Both the position numbers and the translations under genes were made by a program. The notes under the pieces are model-generated. The model made no database searches, was not told where the DNA came from, and saw only the letters and a program-made list of their open reading frames with translations. Of a stretch of 64,000 nt of DNA, positions 7,815 to 16,317 are shown one piece after another. The stretch's first letter is position 1. Every line of letters begins with the position of its first letter. The DNA comes from Bin55 sp964572845 (GTDB lineage Bacteria; Pseudomonadota; Gammaproteobacteria; Pseudomonadales; Azotimanducaceae), in assembly GCA_964572845.1 (NCBI GenBank), contig CAZNFX010000012.1, positions 1 to 64,000 of the forward strand. Reading direction: 5' to 3'.

Positions 7815-9101
7815 ATGGTTTTGGCTCTTTCCAGTGAACTTTTCAAGCGTGCGCAACAGGTAATTCCTGGAGGCGTCAACTCGCCAGTGCGCGCCTTCAA
7901 GAGTGTAGGTGGCACGCCCATATTCTTCGTCTCTGGCATGGGTCCCTACCTAACAGACGTCGACGGAAATCACTACATCGACTATGTCGCATCCTGGGGG
8001 CCGATGATCAATGGCTTCAGTTGCGAACCCGTAGTACACGCTGTGCGCGAGCAATCTATTCGGGCAACAAGCTTCGGGGCTCCGACCGTCCAAGAAATCG
8101 AATTGGCTGAACTCGTAGCCCTGCGCGTTCCGTCCATCGAGAAAATTCGCATGGTCAACTCGGGAACGGAAGCTACGATGTCGGCGATTCGTCTGGCCCG
8201 TGGCTATACAGGTCGAGACAAAATCGTAAAGTTCGAGGGTTGCTTTCATGGCCACGGCGATTCCCTATTGGTCAAGGCAGGTTCCGGAGTAATGACGCTA
8301 GGACTGCCCGACTCGCCGGGGGTACCAGAGGATTTGGCCCAGCACACTCTAACGCTTCCCTACAACGACACAGATGCGGTCGAATCATTATTCAGCCGTA
8401 TGGGTGAGGAAATCGCCGCAATCATTGTCGAGCCCATTGCGGGAAACATGGGTTGTATACCACCGGCCGACGGATTCTTGGCTTCCTTGCGAGAGCTGTC
8501 GTCGAACCACGGTTCCCTGCTCATTTTCGACGAGGTCATGACAGGCTTTAGAGTGGCAGCAGGGGGAGCTCAGGAAATCTACGAAGTCTACCCAGATCTC
8601 ACGACGCTGGGCAAGGTCATTGGCGGAGGATTGCCAGTCGGCGCGTTTGGAGGGAAAGCGGAAATCATGGATTGCTTGGCTCCGACAGGTCCCATATACC
8701 AGTCTGGCACGCTGTCGGGCAATCCATTGGCCATGTCAGCTGGATTGGCACTGCTGCAAACGCTCGACAACAGCTTCTATCAGGTTCTTGAACACACAAC
8801 ACGCCAGCTCGTGGACGGACTACGAGAGGAAGCTCAATCCGCCGGCATTGAACTTTGCATCAACGCGGTGTGTGGAATGTTCAGTCTCTTCTTCACGTCT
8901 CGATCAGAAGTGCTGAACTATGACCACGCAGCGAGTTGCAACGGGGAGCGCTATAAGAAATTCTTCCACGCAATGTTGGACCGCGGAGTCTACTTCGCGC
9001 CCTCTCCCTACGAATCCGCGTTCGTCAGCGGCAGTCACACCAACCTTGAAACCGACGAAACCGTGAAGCAAGCGGGCGAAGTCTTTCGCAGCATTGCATG
9101 A
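7815..9101 (+). CDS. hemL: Glutamate-1-semialdehyde 2,1-aminomutase
   Basis: PLP enzyme that converts glutamate-1-semialdehyde to 5-aminolevulinate, the first committed tetrapyrrole precursor in the C5 pathway. The N-terminal block VIPGGVNSPVRAFKSVGGTP is diagnostic. The PLP lysine is K267 in LGKVIGGGLPVGAFGG, and the cofactor aspartate is in FDEVMTGFR. Length 428 matches the family. AAGGA stands before the ATG. The stop overlaps the next gene by four bases (ATGA), so it is in an operon with clc, hemJ and the kinase. Confidence 0.97.
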   Translation: MVLALSSELFKRAQQVIPGGVNSPVRAFKSVGGTPIFFVSGMGPYLTDVDGNHYIDYVASWGPMINGFSCEPVVHAVREQSIRATSFGAPTVQEIELAELVALRVPSIEKIRMVNSGTEATMSAIRLARGYTGRDKIVKFEGCFHGHGDSLLVKAGSGVMTLGLPDSPGVPEDLAQHTLTLPYNDTDAVESLFSRMGEEIAAIIVEPIAGNMGCIPPADGFLASLRELSSNHGSLLIFDEVMTGFRVAAGGAQEIYEVYPDLTTLGKVIGGGLPVGAFGGKAEIMDCLAPTGPIYQSGTLSGNPLAMSAGLALLQTLDNSFYQVLEHTTRQLVDGLREEAQSAGIELCINAVCGMFSLFFTSRSEVLNYDHAASCNGERYKKFFHAMLDRGVYFAPSPYESAFVSGSHTNLETDETVKQAGEVFRSIA

Positions 9102-10093
9102 CCGCCTACGACATTTACGGCATTGGCAACGCGCTACTCGACACCGAGTACGAGGCGACCGACGAGTTTCTCGAGCGGAATGGCATAGACAAAGGACGCA
9201 TGACATTGGTGGACGGTGTACGCCAGTCCCAACTGCTTGATGGGATAGGGAACCCGCCGGACGACGTAGCCGCCGGTGGTTCCGCTGCAAATGCCATTTA
9301 TGCCGCACAAGGATTTGGTTGTCGCAATTTCTTTGCCGGACTGGTGTGCGCTGACGAGGTGGGTAATACCTTCAGAAGCGAACTCGCTAAGGCGGGAATC
9401 GATACTTTGCCGCCTGAGGATAGCGCGATTGCACGCTCTGGCCAATGCCTCATTTTTGTCACGGAAGATGGACAAAGAAGCATGAACACTAGCCTGGGTA
9501 TCGCCGAAACCATCGATGTTCAACATGTCAATGCCGAGACTGTTGCATCGAGTGAGTGGACGTATGTCGAAGGCTATCTTGCTAGTTCTGCTAGTGGCAC
9601 AAAGGCGGCAAGAAAAGCTATGGAAATCGCCAGACTCAGTGGGAGACAAACCAGCCTAACCCTATCGGACGTCTCCATAGTGGCGACCTTTCGCGATGCA
9701 TTGACTGAGATCATTGGCGACGGCGTGGATCTGGTTTTCTGCAACATAGAGGAGGCACTAGCATGGAGTCAAACGGATCGGCTCGACATTGCAGGAAGAC
9801 ACTTGCTGGATATTGCCCGAGGCGCTGTCATAACGGTTTCTGAAAAGGGATGCTATCTGTGCACAGCTGAACAGGCGAGCACCAAGATTGACGGCTTTCC
9901 CGTCCAACCGGTAGACAGCAATGGTGCCGGCGACATGTACGCTGGTGCGTTTCTGGCCGCGGTGCAGCAGGGTACTAAACTCGAGCAAGCCGCTCGCTTC
10001 GCGAACTTCGCCGCATCACACATTGTCCGGCAATTCGGACCAAGGTTGAAGTCAATTGAGGCCTACGCTGAGATTGCACAACACTACAGATGA
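9098..10093 (+). CDS. PfkB family carbohydrate/nucleoside kinase, adenosine kinase-like
   Basis: Ribokinase-fold kinase of 331 residues. N-terminal substrate motif GGSAANAIYAA and C-terminal ATP/anion-hole motif DSNGAGD (273-279), with D279 as the likely catalytic base. The opening GIGNALLDTEYE resembles bacterial adenosine-kinase-type members. The substrate cannot be fixed from sequence: adenosine, inosine or a sugar are possible. It overlaps hemL by four bases and ends ten bases into the convergent sfsA gene. Confidence 0.85.
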   Translation: MTAYDIYGIGNALLDTEYEATDEFLERNGIDKGRMTLVDGVRQSQLLDGIGNPPDDVAAGGSAANAIYAAQGFGCRNFFAGLVCADEVGNTFRSELAKAGIDTLPPEDSAIARSGQCLIFVTEDGQRSMNTSLGIAETIDVQHVNAETVASSEWTYVEGYLASSASGTKAARKAMEIARLSGRQTSLTLSDVSIVATFRDALTEIIGDGVDLVFCNIEEALAWSQTDRLDIAGRHLLDIARGAVITVSEKGCYLCTAEQASTKIDGFPVQPVDSNGAGDMYAGAFLAAVQQGTKLEQAARFANFAASHIVRQFGPRLKSIEAYAEIAQHYR

Positions 10094-10782
10094 TTTGGTA
10101 GTTCAAATGGGATTTGCTCGGCCAGGTGCCACACGCTGGGCGACACCGACCACCGATACGCCAAAACTTCCACACCGTTTGCACTAGCCTGGGAGATTGC
10201 TGCAGCGTAGGCAGGATCGACATCCGCTGCAATCGAAATGCTATGGATTCCGTTGTGAGGTACGCAAAACAAGAGCACCGCACGCCATCCATCGGCTGCA
10301 CATTCCTGTAGTGCTTGTACGTGTCGTCGGGCGCGGACGCTTACGGCATCAGGAAAGACACCTATTCCCTGGCGCAGCCATGACACCATCTTCACTTCTA
10401 CAACAACGTTTCCAGATGCAAAGTCAAACCTGCTGCGTGTCTGCGGAATGGATACTTCTCGATTCCACTCCGCGCAATCCGACAACTGTTTGATCTGTCG
10501 TTGGCAAAGAGCTTCGCTAACAAGCTGATTGGCTCGAGCGGTATTTACACAAACCAAGTGCCCAGATCGCGTCTCCACCAGTTCAAGAGATCTGCTCAGT
10601 TTGCGACGGGGATTGTCGCTAGTCGAGTACCAGACCTTGCTGCCTGGGTCCGAGCAACCATGCATTGCACCTGTATTTGCGCAATGTACGGTAGAGACAT
10701 TGCCCGCCTCTCTTATGTCGGCCAGGAACCTCTTGTAGCGGCGCACCAATACCGCTTCTTCTAGCGCAGGGCAAAACTTCAT
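10084..10782 (-). CDS. sfsA: SfsA family protein (sugar fermentation stimulation homologue)
   Basis: Conserved cytoplasmic protein of unclear function, described as a DNA-binding regulator of sugar use in E. coli and carrying a nuclease-like fold. N-terminal blocks LVRRYKRFLADI and CANTGAMHGC and the core VEVKMVS...FPDAVSVRARRH are family hallmarks. The C-terminus contains GVEVLAYRWSVSP. The ATG at 10782 (MKFCPALEEA) aligns with homologues; an upstream in-frame start at 10821 would add 13 unsupported residues. sfsA lies divergent from dksA, a common gammaproteobacterial arrangement. The 3' end overlaps the kinase gene by ten bases. Confidence 0.92.
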   Translation of the reverse strand: MKFCPALEEAVLVRRYKRFLADIREAGNVSTVHCANTGAMHGCSDPGSKVWYSTSDNPRRKLSRSLELVETRSGHLVCVNTARANQLVSEALCQRQIKQLSDCAEWNREVSIPQTRSRFDFASGNVVVEVKMVSWLRQGIGVFPDAVSVRARRHVQALQECAADGWRAVLLFCVPHNGIHSISIAADVDPAYAAAISQASANGVEVLAYRWSVSPSVWHLAEQIPFELPNHL

Positions 10783-10884
10783 GGTCTGATTTGTGGACGA
10801 ATTGCGTCGCGAAACTAGCAATCATGCGTGATTTTTGGTAATTTTGCAGACTTCCAATCTTGGGCACTCCGCTAAGAATCGAAT

Positions 10885-12687
10885 ATGACGTTCCCGACTG
10901 AATCGAAAAACGACCCTATGGACAGCAAGACTGAGAATGTTGAGTCGAAGCAGTCCAGTGATTCCGCACCTGCACCGAGCACTGCAAAATCTGCAACCGC
11001 TACAAAGAACTCGCCGAGCAGCGGAACCAAACCCAAGAATGCCACCAAAAAGGGTACCGCGAAGCGTAAGGCCGCGCCGAAGCCTACAACCAAGAAAGCG
11101 GCTAAGCCTTCAACTACGAAGGCAAAACCCAAAGCCGCAGCCAAAAAGACCGCTAGCAAGTCCTCGGCAGCCAAAGCTGCCGGGAAGCCTTCAGCCGCAA
11201 AGACCAGACCCAAATCTGCGACGAAGAAAGCCACCTCGAAAACCGAAACAGCCAAGAAAACAGCTGCTAAGAAGAAAGCCTCGGCTAAACCCAGACCCTC
11301 CGCAAGAGCCGCAACAAAATCCGCTTCGAAGGCGTCGACACGTTCTAAGGCCACAGCGACCAAGTCCGCAGCAAAGGCAAGCGTGCCGCGAACCAGTGCA
11401 AGAGCCAAACCCAAGACTGCGCCAAAAGCAAGGGCTTCCACAACTAGAGCTGCGTCTGCTGGAGGAACAAAGAAATCTGCTTCTGCCAAATCAGTGAGTT
11501 CCCGAAAAAGGGCAACTTCGACATCCCGGCGCCCAAGCAGGCGTTCGATGGAAGCCGTTGCAAAGGTCTTTGTTGACGCTCTGGTGGACCTAGTTCAAAT
11601 GGCGGCAGACGCAAGGATGGAGACGACATCGCCCAAACCGGCTGCACCTCGCAAGTCCGCCAAGGCCACAACCGTGAAGAAGAAAACCACTACCAAGAGT
11701 GCCCCCAGAAAACCATCAGCGAAGAAGGCAACGCCGAAACGGGCCTCGACCAAAAAGGCGACCAAGACTGCAACTGCGCGACCTACGGCGAGGAAACCCG
11801 CTGCCAAGACTGCGACGAAGAAGAACGTAGCCAAGGCGTCAAAGAAACCACCAGCCAAGAAGCCCACTGCTAAAGCGGCGAAAACACCTTCGGCAAAACG
11901 AACCAAGACAAAGCGTACCGCCCCGTCTAAACGTTCCAAACCCGCCCCAAAAGCTAAAACCTCAACCTCGAAATCCTCCGCCAAGAAGACAGCGGCTACT
12001 GCATCAAAAACCAATAGAACTGCGAGCACATCTCGAAAGAAATCGGTCCGCACGGCACCAAGCGCTGCCAAGAAAGCGAAGTCAAAGACGAGCAAAACCG
12101 CAAAAAAGGCCGACGATCCCAGTAAACCTGAGCCGGCTAGATCGGCTTTAGAGGCTCACCCATCTGCCAAGATGGAGAAATTGGCAGCAATTGCCACGCC
12201 CAAACCGCCGCCGCCACCAAAGGCAACATGGTCCATAGCTCCGCTTGGAAGCGCATCAACGACTGGGTTCCTCAGAAATCTTGGAATCAAGCCTTACGAC
12301 CCCCCACGTGGCGAACCTTACATGTCACAGAACCAGCATCACCATTTCCACGAAATTTTGGTGCGTTGGCGCGAGAAGCTCATGGAGGATGTAGACCGTA
12401 CCGTCAACAACATGCAAGGAGAGGTGTCCAACCTTCCCGACCCAGTTGATCAGGGAACCAACGAGGGCATATTCGAAGGTGAGTTGCGTACTAGAGATCG
12501 TGAACGGCAGTTGATCAAGAAAATTGCACGGGCACTGGAAAAATTAGAGATTCAAGACTACGGATATTGTGACGATTGCGGGATCGAAATTGGATTGCGC
12601 AGACTTGAGGCCAGACCCATTGCCACCAAATGCGTAGACTGCAAGGAACGCGACGAGGTTCGTGAAAAGCAAGAGCGAGGCGGATAA
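10885..12687 (+). CDS. dksA: DksA with a long lysine/alanine-rich histone H1-like N-terminal extension
   Basis: RNA polymerase secondary-channel regulator acting with ppGpp. DksA homology covers about residues 465-600: coiled coil, tip D519-P-V-D522-Q-G524, then a zinc finger with C562, C565, C583 and C586. The tip differs from E. coli DPVDRA: the A76 equivalent is Gly524. Ahead of it are about 460 residues extremely rich in Lys, Ala, Thr, Ser and Pro, like AlgP or histone H1 tails. They split into two basic tracts around a short amphipathic helix (221-244, with VAKVFVDALVDLVQMA). The frame is open throughout, so this is one protein and not two genes. The basic tail probably binds DNA or RNA (inference). 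gluQ follows directly in the same frame. Confidence 0.9.
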   Translation: MTFPTESKNDPMDSKTENVESKQSSDSAPAPSTAKSATATKNSPSSGTKPKNATKKGTAKRKAAPKPTTKKAAKPSTTKAKPKAAAKKTASKSSAAKAAGKPSAAKTRPKSATKKATSKTETAKKTAAKKKASAKPRPSARAATKSASKASTRSKATATKSAAKASVPRTSARAKPKTAPKARASTTRAASAGGTKKSASAKSVSSRKRATSTSRRPSRRSMEAVAKVFVDALVDLVQMAADARMETTSPKPAAPRKSAKATTVKKKTTTKSAPRKPSAKKATPKRASTKKATKTATARPTARKPAAKTATKKNVAKASKKPPAKKPTAKAAKTPSAKRTKTKRTAPSKRSKPAPKAKTSTSKSSAKKTAATASKTNRTASTSRKKSVRTAPSAAKKAKSKTSKTAKKADDPSKPEPARSALEAHPSAKMEKLAAIATPKPPPPPKATWSIAPLGSASTTGFLRNLGIKPYDPPRGEPYMSQNQHHHFHEILVRWREKLMEDVDRTVNNMQGEVSNLPDPVDQGTNEGIFEGELRTRDRERQLIKKIARALEKLEIQDYGYCDDCGIEIGLRRLEARPIATKCVDCKERDEVREKQERGG

Positions 12688-12696
12688 GTAGCCGCA

Positions 12697-13572
12697 ATCA
12701 CTACGAGGCACTATGTAGGCCGATTTGCGCCAACCAACTCCGGAGCTCTACACCTAGGATCACTCGTAGTGGCGGTTGCTAGTTTTCTGGATGCGCGCTC
12801 CCGACGAGGCAAATGGCTGCTCCGAATCGACGATCTAGACTCGCCTCGCGTAAGCAAGGATGCCGAATTGCAAATCGTCGACACTTTGGCCGCACATGGA
12901 CTGAACTGGGATGATCACATCATTCATCAGCAGGATCACAAAGAACGCTACAAAGATTCTCTCGCCACTCTGATCAATGGATGTCAAGTATTCTCCTGTA
13001 TTTGCAGTCGAAAGGAGATTGATCGCGTTGCCGGGTGTGTCTCGTCATGTCGATTCAATCGCATTAGCTCACAACAACCCCATTCCATCAGGATTCACAT
13101 GTTGCCTCAGGCGATCACGTTTCACGATCGCGTTCAAGGAAAAGTAGAAGACCAAGGAGCACTGGAAAGAAACATTGCCATTTGGCGTCGTGATGGATTG
13201 CCAACCTACCCTTTGTCCGTGATAGTCGACGACAGCATTTCATGTGTTACGCATGTAGTTCGGGGAGCAGACTTGCTTGCCAACACCGCCCACCAAATTT
13301 TCTTGCAACAGCAATTGGGCTTGGACTCGATGTCGTTTGCACACCTTCCTGTGCTCAATGAGAGAACGGGAATAAAGCTCTCTAAACGTGATGCCTCAAC
13401 TGCGGTCGACAATGATTGTGCAAAGCTAAATTTGGTTTGGTCATTGCAGTTGCTTGGAATGGATCCTCCCCAGCGAATGGGAATAGACTCGTTGCTGGAA
13501 TGGGGAGTTGATAATTGGAATATCGAACGAGTTCCCGTGGAATCCGAAATGACTGACTTCGTGAGTGTTTGA
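12697..13572 (+). CDS. gluQ: Glutamyl-Q tRNA(Asp) synthetase, probable ATC start
   Basis: GluRS-like enzyme that attaches glutamate to the queuosine of tRNA-Asp. The HIGH region is RFAPTNSGALHLGSL and the KMSKS-type motif is KLSKR. A cysteine pair in SCICSRK with later Cys resembles the zinc site. The HIGH region begins ten codons after the dksA stop, in the same frame, but no ATG, GTG or TTG occurs between that stop and GTG 12769, which lies after HIGH. ATC at 12697 aligns exactly with the E. coli start (MTDTQYIGRF versus ITTRHYVGRF) and has purine-rich GAGCGAGGCGGA upstream. Alternatives are stop readthrough from dksA or a base error. About 291 residues. Confidence 0.8.
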   Translation: MTTRHYVGRFAPTNSGALHLGSLVVAVASFLDARSRRGKWLLRIDDLDSPRVSKDAELQIVDTLAAHGLNWDDHIIHQQDHKERYKDSLATLINGCQVFSCICSRKEIDRVAGCVSSCRFNRISSQQPHSIRIHMLPQAITFHDRVQGKVEDQGALERNIAIWRRDGLPTYPLSVIVDDSISCVTHVVRGADLLANTAHQIFLQQQLGLDSMSFAHLPVLNERTGIKLSKRDASTAVDNDCAKLNLVWSLQLLGMDPPQRMGIDSLLEWGVDNWNIERVPVESEMTDFVSV

Positions 13573-13637
13573 GTTGACGGACTTTCAAATCCACACTCCA
13601 TCGCCACCGTCTTGCATCGTTGATTGATCGGCTGTCT

Positions 13638-14942
13638 ATGGAAATCTGTGCTGTGTTTGCTGACGCGACGGAAGAGCAACTCTTGCAGAATTGGCTGTCG
13701 TCGAATGAGTTAGCGGTGCACCTTCGAGCACTTGACGACATGGACGAGGCAGTCTTTAACGAAATCTTTGAAGCGATTGTTGTGTCGCCAAAGCTGTCCG
13801 AAGAACCGAGTAAGCTTCGAGAGCTGTCTGCACACGCTCCTGTGATCGTAGTTGACGAAATGCCAACATTCGAGAAGGCGGTCATTGCAATACGTAGCGG
13901 TGCGCACGACTATCTTCCTTCGAAGCCATACGACAGTTTGGCTACCCGTATAGCAACGTCAGTCGGTGAATTCCATCAATCGCTTCAACAATTCGATCTG
14001 GCAGAGCATATTGTCGGGAATTGTCTGCAAATCAATGAGTTAAGAACACTTGTACGAAAAATTGGGCCGTCAAATGGGCAGGTGCTCATCTACGGTCCCA
14101 CGGGTGCCGGGAAAAACCTCGTCGCGAAATGCATTCATGCGACAAGCCTACGGGCACGCCGGCCACTTGTAACGTTGAACTGCGATCGCGTGCCCCCAGA
14201 TCTCGTGCTGTCGGAGCTGTTTGGTGACAATCGAGAAAGCGAATCTCCGGGACGATTGGTCAGTGCTCACGCAGGAACGTTGTTTCTCAACGAGATTGGT
14301 GTTCTACCCTTGGATGCACAAGCTCGACTGCTGCAATTTCTCGAATCCGGTGCAGTCCAACAATACCCTACCAACAAATCTATTGCAGTCGACACCCGAA
14401 TCATTGCTGCGAGCCATAAACCGCTCGATGATTTAGCCGAGCGAGGATTCTTCAGAGAGGACCTGCTCGTGCGGATGAGCCAATTCACAGTCTCGTTGCC
14501 CCGGCTGGCTGAACGGGGGGACGACGTGCGGCTGCTGGCCAACTGGATGCTGGCGAAACATCAGGCGAACTTAAGCAAGAGAAATCTCAAGCTGCATGCA
14601 GACTCCCTCGAATTGCTGGATTCCTACCATTGGCCAGGCAATGTTCGGGAGCTCGACCAGGCAATCGAACGTGCCGTGCTGTTTTGCGACGGAAGCACGG
14701 TGCTGCCTGAACATCTGGCGATCGACGCCACTGAGCCAAGAGTAGCCGAAGTGAGTCAGTCCAGCAGCGAATACACATCGCTGGACGACTACTTTATCGA
14801 GTTTGTTCGCGCCAACGAGGAACGCTACACAGAAACGGAAATAGCTGAAAAACTAGGCATTTCCCGCAAGAGTCTCTGGGAGAGACGCAACAAGTTTGGA
14901 ATACCAAGGCGTAAGACGCGAATCAAGCGCTTGCACTCCTAA
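13638..14942 (+). CDS. Degenerate sigma54-activator-like regulator (CbrB position)
   Basis: Three domains: a receiver-like N-terminus, an AAA+ ATPase and a Fis-type helix-turn-helix (TETEIAEKLGISRKSLWERR). Residue numbers here count from TTG 13620. Walker A is GPTGAGKN (159-166). The Walker B aspartate is Asn224 (LFLNEIG). The GAFTGA loop that contacts sigma54 is deleted: LFGDNRESESPGRL takes its place. FREDLLVRM and WPGNVREL are intact. The receiver lacks an evident phospho-acceptor Asp but keeps LPSKPYD. In Pseudomonas cbrA-cbrB occupy this site; here no kinase is present. It probably binds DNA but is unlikely to activate sigma54 promoters (inference). ATG 13638 is taken as start; TTG 13620 is possible. 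Confidence 0.82.
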   Translation: MEICAVFADATEEQLLQNWLSSNELAVHLRALDDMDEAVFNEIFEAIVVSPKLSEEPSKLRELSAHAPVIVVDEMPTFEKAVIAIRSGAHDYLPSKPYDSLATRIATSVGEFHQSLQQFDLAEHIVGNCLQINELRTLVRKIGPSNGQVLIYGPTGAGKNLVAKCIHATSLRARRPLVTLNCDRVPPDLVLSELFGDNRESESPGRLVSAHAGTLFLNEIGVLPLDAQARLLQFLESGAVQQYPTNKSIAVDTRIIAASHKPLDDLAERGFFREDLLVRMSQFTVSLPRLAERGDDVRLLANWMLAKHQANLSKRNLKLHADSLELLDSYHWPGNVRELDQAIERAVLFCDGSTVLPEHLAIDATEPRVAEVSQSSSEYTSLDDYFIEFVRANEERYTETEIAEKLGISRKSLWERRNKFGIPRRKTRIKRLHS

Positions 14943-15019
14943 CCGCTTTCAAGGCTAAATTCTCGGGATGCATCGTGTAGAATCCGCTGCTACGCCGCTC
15001 CTTCGAGTGCGTCTCTTTC

Positions 15020-16267
15020 TTGAAGTCCATCAGCAAATCCAAGCATCCTATAGCCCCAGGTAACATACCCCGCTCGGTGTGGCGCATCATGGCCACACTC
15101 AACGACCATGGGTACGATGCAAAGATAGTAGGCGGCTGCATTCGTGACTTGCTGCTCGACCAGAAACCCAAAGATTTCGACGTCGTCACAGATGCAAAAC
15201 CCAATCAAATCAAGGGGTTGTTTCCCCGATCTAGGATTATTGGCCGTAGATTCAAACTAGTACACGTCAGGTCGGGCCGAAACATCACAGAAGTGTCGAC
15301 CTATCGTCGGAGTGCGAACCATCCAGGAAAGAGTCCCAACCATCGACAACTCAACCTCTACGGATCAGTTGAAGAGGACTTCCCAACGCGGGACTTCACG
15401 GTCAATGCACTCTACTACGACGGGAAGACTAAGGAAATATTCGACTTTGTAGGCGGATTGAAGCACATAGAGCAACGTGTTCTACAGTGCATAGGCAATC
15501 CTCGCGACAGGTTCGCCGAAGATCCCTGCCGAATTCTGCGCGCCGTTAGATTTGCGGCCAAGCTCCCTTTGGTTCTGGATTCGGAGCTGGAACAGGCAAT
15601 CAATGAAACCCACAGTCTCATTTCTCACCTCAAACCCGCGCGACTCCACAACGAATTGGAAAAGATGTTCCTTTTCGGCAACGCTCTTTCCTCCTACCGA
15701 GCACTGCAGGCTCGTGGATTGTTGCGTACCTTGTTCCCTCAATCCTGTGACAACGATTCGCTGGCATTGGCAGCGATGCAGAGCACGGACTCTAGGCATC
15801 GAGAAGGCAAGCCAATCAAGTTAGGGTTTCTTATCGCAGCGATACACTGGGAGCAATTTCGCAAGCTTGGCAAGTACGACGCTGCTGGCAGAATGTCGAT
15901 AGCCAATGCCATCGAGAGTGCAGACAACATCATCAAGAGACAACGAGAAGTGCTGAGCATGCCAAAGCACATCAGAGAGTTCGTACAGGACACTTGGATT
16001 CTTCAGACACAGATTGAGCGGCGGCGACCCAAACGTGTCAGAGACTTGCTCACGCATGCGCGTTTTCGCGCCGCATACGACTTGCTGGTCTTGCGAGCGT
16101 CGGTTGGCGATGCCGACCCCGGCATGGCAAAATGGTGGACGGATCTTCAAGAAATGGATGAACAGCAACAGGATGCTGCAATAGCGGAAGTGAATCGGCG
16201 CAGCAAACGCCAACATTCTCGGCAGTCTGGCTCAGTGACAGCCCCTTCAGTTGCGACCACCCATTAG
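15020..16267 (+). CDS. pcnB: Poly(A) polymerase I
   Basis: Adds 3' poly(A) tails that promote RNA decay. The nucleotidyltransferase core is at the N-terminus: VGGCIRDLLLDQKPKDFDVVTDA, with the catalytic DxV..D acidic residues, then SRIIGRRFKLVHV and FPTRDFTVNALYYD. The basic C-terminal tail (RRSKRQHSRQ) is typical of PcnB and not of CCA-adding enzymes. 415 residues. The apparent start is TTG at 15020; no upstream ATG fits. In Pseudomonas cbrB-pcnB-folK-panB is the order; folK is missing here, with only 50 bases to panB. Confidence 0.93.
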   Translation: MKSISKSKHPIAPGNIPRSVWRIMATLNDHGYDAKIVGGCIRDLLLDQKPKDFDVVTDAKPNQIKGLFPRSRIIGRRFKLVHVRSGRNITEVSTYRRSANHPGKSPNHRQLNLYGSVEEDFPTRDFTVNALYYDGKTKEIFDFVGGLKHIEQRVLQCIGNPRDRFAEDPCRILRAVRFAAKLPLVLDSELEQAINETHSLISHLKPARLHNELEKMFLFGNALSSYRALQARGLLRTLFPQSCDNDSLALAAMQSTDSRHREGKPIKLGFLIAAIHWEQFRKLGKYDAAGRMSIANAIESADNIIKRQREVLSMPKHIREFVQDTWILQTQIERRRPKRVRDLLTHARFRAAYDLLVLRASVGDADPGMAKWWTDLQEMDEQQQDAAIAEVNRRSKRQHSRQSGSVTAPSVATTH

Positions 16268-16317
16268 CATTTGAGCATCTCTGGTCCACGCCCAGTCGAG
16301 CAGGAACTGAGGACAAC

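Noticed and set aside
10872..11489. 205-codon hydrophobic open frame on the minus strand
   Set aside because: It is the complement of the Lys/Ala-rich DksA tail; the composition bias alone keeps the frame open and makes it look like a membrane protein.
11595..12095. 166-codon minus-strand open frame rich in Ala, Val and Phe
   Set aside because: Same reason: mirror image of the basic tail of dksA.
10950..12120. Possible tandem DNA repeat or CRISPR-like array in the AAG/GCC-rich region
   Set aside because: The repetition is at the amino-acid level (Lys, Ala, Pro), with irregular unit length and no spacers.
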